Shown: one piece after another, positions 62,880 through 64,000 of the stretch | How the letters are laid out: each line of letters starts with the position of its first letter | How positions within the stretch are numbered: the first letter of the stretch is position 1 | NCBI RefSeq assembly: GCF_011058255.1 | Contig: NZ_JAALFH010000060.1 | Span: forward strand, 1 to 64,000 | Reading direction: 5' to 3' | Length of the DNA: 64,000 nt | Source of the DNA: Thioalkalivibrio sp. XN8 | GTDB lineage: Bacteria > Pseudomonadota > Gammaproteobacteria > Steroidobacterales > XN24 | Notes under the pieces: model-generated | Told to the model about the DNA's origin: nothing | The model's database searches: none | What the model saw: only the letters and a program-made list of their open reading frames with translations | Program-made: the position numbers and the translations under genes

Positions 62880-63482
62880 ATGAGCACCAACGGCGACTTC
62901 GGGACAGGCACCAGGCCGGGCCGGCGATGGCTCGCGTTCGCGGCGGCTGCCGTGCTGGCGCTGGCGGCCGGGGATGCGCTGGCGGCCGGCGGCAAGATCT
63001 ACCGCTGGGTGGATGAGAACGGCAAGGTGCATTTCGGGGACGCGATCCCGCCGGAATACTCGCGGCAGCAGCACGAGATAGTGGATCCGCGCGGGGTGCG
63101 CACCATCGTCAATGAGCAGCGGGAACCGGCCCCGGCCCGTAGCGATCGCGACCGCGCCCTCCTGGCCACCTACGGCACGGTGGAGGAAATCGAGGAGATC
63201 CGTGACCGCCGTACCGGCTTCCTGGATGCCCAGAACGAGGTTGCGCGCGACCGGCTCAACGGCCTGCGCATCCGCCGGCAGGAACTCGAGGGCAGTGAGA
63301 CGGCAGTGAACGAGCTCGCCACCGTGAACCAGCGCATCGGCGAGTACGAAGAGGAGATCGCCCGGCGCAGCACGGAAATCGAGCGCATCCGGTCCGACTT
63401 CGAGGAGGACATCCGTCGCTTCCGCGAGCTGAAGGGGCTGCCCGAGGCCGCACCGGCGCCCGAGGCGACCGGGTCGCTCTAG
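62880..63482 (+). CDS. DUF4124 protein with coiled coil
   Basis: The 200-residue protein has a signal-like segment (WLAFAAAAVLALAAGDALA), the DUF4124 motif KIYRWVDENGKVHFGDAIPP, and a C-terminal coiled coil of about 100 residues (VEEIEEIRDRRTGFLDAQNE onward). DUF4124 proteins are periplasmic and typical of gammaproteobacteria; their role is unknown. I chose the ATG at 62880 with GGAG upstream; an in-frame ATG at 62856 is an alternative. Confidence 0.88.
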   Translation: MSTNGDFGTGTRPGRRWLAFAAAAVLALAAGDALAAGGKIYRWVDENGKVHFGDAIPPEYSRQQHEIVDPRGVRTIVNEQREPAPARSDRDRALLATYGTVEEIEEIRDRRTGFLDAQNEVARDRLNGLRIRRQELEGSETAVNELATVNQRIGEYEEEIARRSTEIERIRSDFEEDIRRFRELKGLPEAAPAPEATGSL

Positions 63483-63503
63483 CCGCAGCCAGCGGCCGCC
63501 AGG

Positions 63504-63959
63504 CTACTTCCGCCCCGAATGTCCGAAGCCGCCGGCGCCCCGCGCGCTGGCTGCGAAATCCTCGACCACCTCGAAGCGCGCCCGTACCACGGGGACGATG
63601 ACCATTTGCGCCAGCCGCTCGCCGGGTTCGATGGTGAAGGGCGCATGGCCGCGGTTCCAGGTCGAGACGAAGACCTGCCCCTGGTAATCCGAGTCGATCA
63701 GCCCGACCAGGTTGCCGAGCACGATGCCGTGCTTGTGGCCCAGGCCCGAGCGCGGCAGCAGCACGGCGGCCAGGCCCGGATCGTCGAGGTGGATCGCCAG
63801 CCCGGTGGGCACCAGCTCCGTCCGCCCAGGCTCCAGCACCAGCGGGGCGTCGATGCAGGCGCGCAGGTCGAGCCCCGCCGAACCCTCGGTGGCGTACTCG
63901 GGCAGCGGAAACTCGTGCCCGAGCCGCCGATCAAGAATCTTCAGCTTGATGACCTGCAC
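63504..63959 (-). CDS. dut: dUTP diphosphatase
   Basis: The 151-residue trimeric dUTPase keeps dUTP low. Motifs: [69 protein letters not shown] and the C-terminal [11 protein letters not shown] that closes over the active site. It starts at a GTG inside the end of the upstream gene, as in the coaBC-dut order of gammaproteobacteria. Confidence 0.97.
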   Translation of the reverse strand: MQVIKLKILDRRLGHEFPLPEYATEGSAGLDLRACIDAPLVLEPGRTELVPTGLAIHLDDPGLAAVLLPRSGLGHKHGIVLGNLVGLIDSDYQGQVFVSTWNRGHAPFTIEPGERLAQMVIVPVVRARFEVVEDFAASARGAGGFGHSGRK

Positions 63960-64000
63960 GCATCCTCTCCGCGATCAGTTCCACCAGTTGCTTCGCCAGC
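63931..64000 (-). CDS. coaBC: C-terminal end of the upstream gene, probably CoaBC
   Basis: The last 22 codons read [18 protein letters not shown] and end EDS, overlapping the dut start by 29 bp. A helix of this kind ends CoaBC (phosphopantothenoylcysteine decarboxylase/synthase), and coaBC is normally immediately upstream of dut. Only the tail is visible, so the identification rests mainly on gene order. Confidence 0.6.
   Translation of the reverse strand, partial: LAKQLVELIAERMRAGHQAEDS

Overview
This is a chromosomal window of high G+C from a motile gammaproteobacterium. The class is inferred from the gene set: YggX next to MutY, CoaBC-Dut, RimO, ThiS-ThiG-TrmB, DUF4124, and a flagellar system that uses both sigma54 and sigma28. 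The order or genus cannot be fixed from the sequence alone. There is no phage, transposase, integrase or CRISPR array. Most genes are tightly packed housekeeping or sensory genes.

Layout. (1) 1-9.2 kb: flagellar block. flgBCDEFGHIJ run leftward from a consensus sigma54 promoter. flgA, flgM, flgN and a YcgR-type c-di-GMP brake run rightward, and flgM has a near-perfect sigma28 promoter. (2) 9.2-17.5 kb: recQ, tRNA-Phe, the ergothioneine pair egtB-egtD, then yggX, mutY, an SRPBCC protein and an AsmA-like protein on the minus strand. (3) 17.5-25.5 kb: signalling block. It holds a degenerate REC-EAL protein with a REC-PAS-coiled-coil partner, a tandem universal stress protein, a FixL-like histidine kinase whose first PAS keeps the heme-pocket residues of FixL, a FixJ-like regulator and a lone receiver domain. 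(4) 25.6-32.2 kb: a beta-propeller protein, then a 327-bp gap with an FNR/FixK-type promoter and an apparent small RNA or attenuated leader. A five-gene overlapping operon follows, encoding an acetyl-CoA-synthetase-like ligase, E1alpha, E1beta and E2 of a 2-oxoacid dehydrogenase, and an acyl carrier protein. (5) 32.2-44.2 kb: an M48 protease, a PYROXD2-like oxidoreductase, an OprC-like copper TonB receptor with a DUF2946-like partner, a NifX-like protein, an OmpW/OmpA hybrid porin, a collagen-repeat lipoprotein and an alkaline phosphatase, several with strong terminators. (6) 44.2-48.4 kb: a partly duplicated tRNA-Gly locus and a decaying patch with a frameshifted alkyl-sulfatase-like gene and a damaged Crp/Fnr gene, then VOC and small lipoprotein genes. 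(7) 48.4-64 kb: class I aldolase, SdpI/SdpR, a TolB/TPR regulator, rimO, thiS-thiG-trmB, marC, a beta-lactamase-fold hydrolase with its regulator and membrane partner, an AmpG-like transporter, xthA, pyrE, a DUF4124 protein, dut and the end of coaBC.

The most interesting reading is that blocks 3 and 4 may form one low-oxygen circuit. A FixL-like heme sensor and FixJ sit about 2 kb upstream of a promoter with a TTGA-N6-TCAA box placed exactly as in class II FNR promoters. That promoter drives a possible small RNA and/or the ligase-dehydrogenase-ACP operon. The motifs are visible in the sequence; the circuit is inference.
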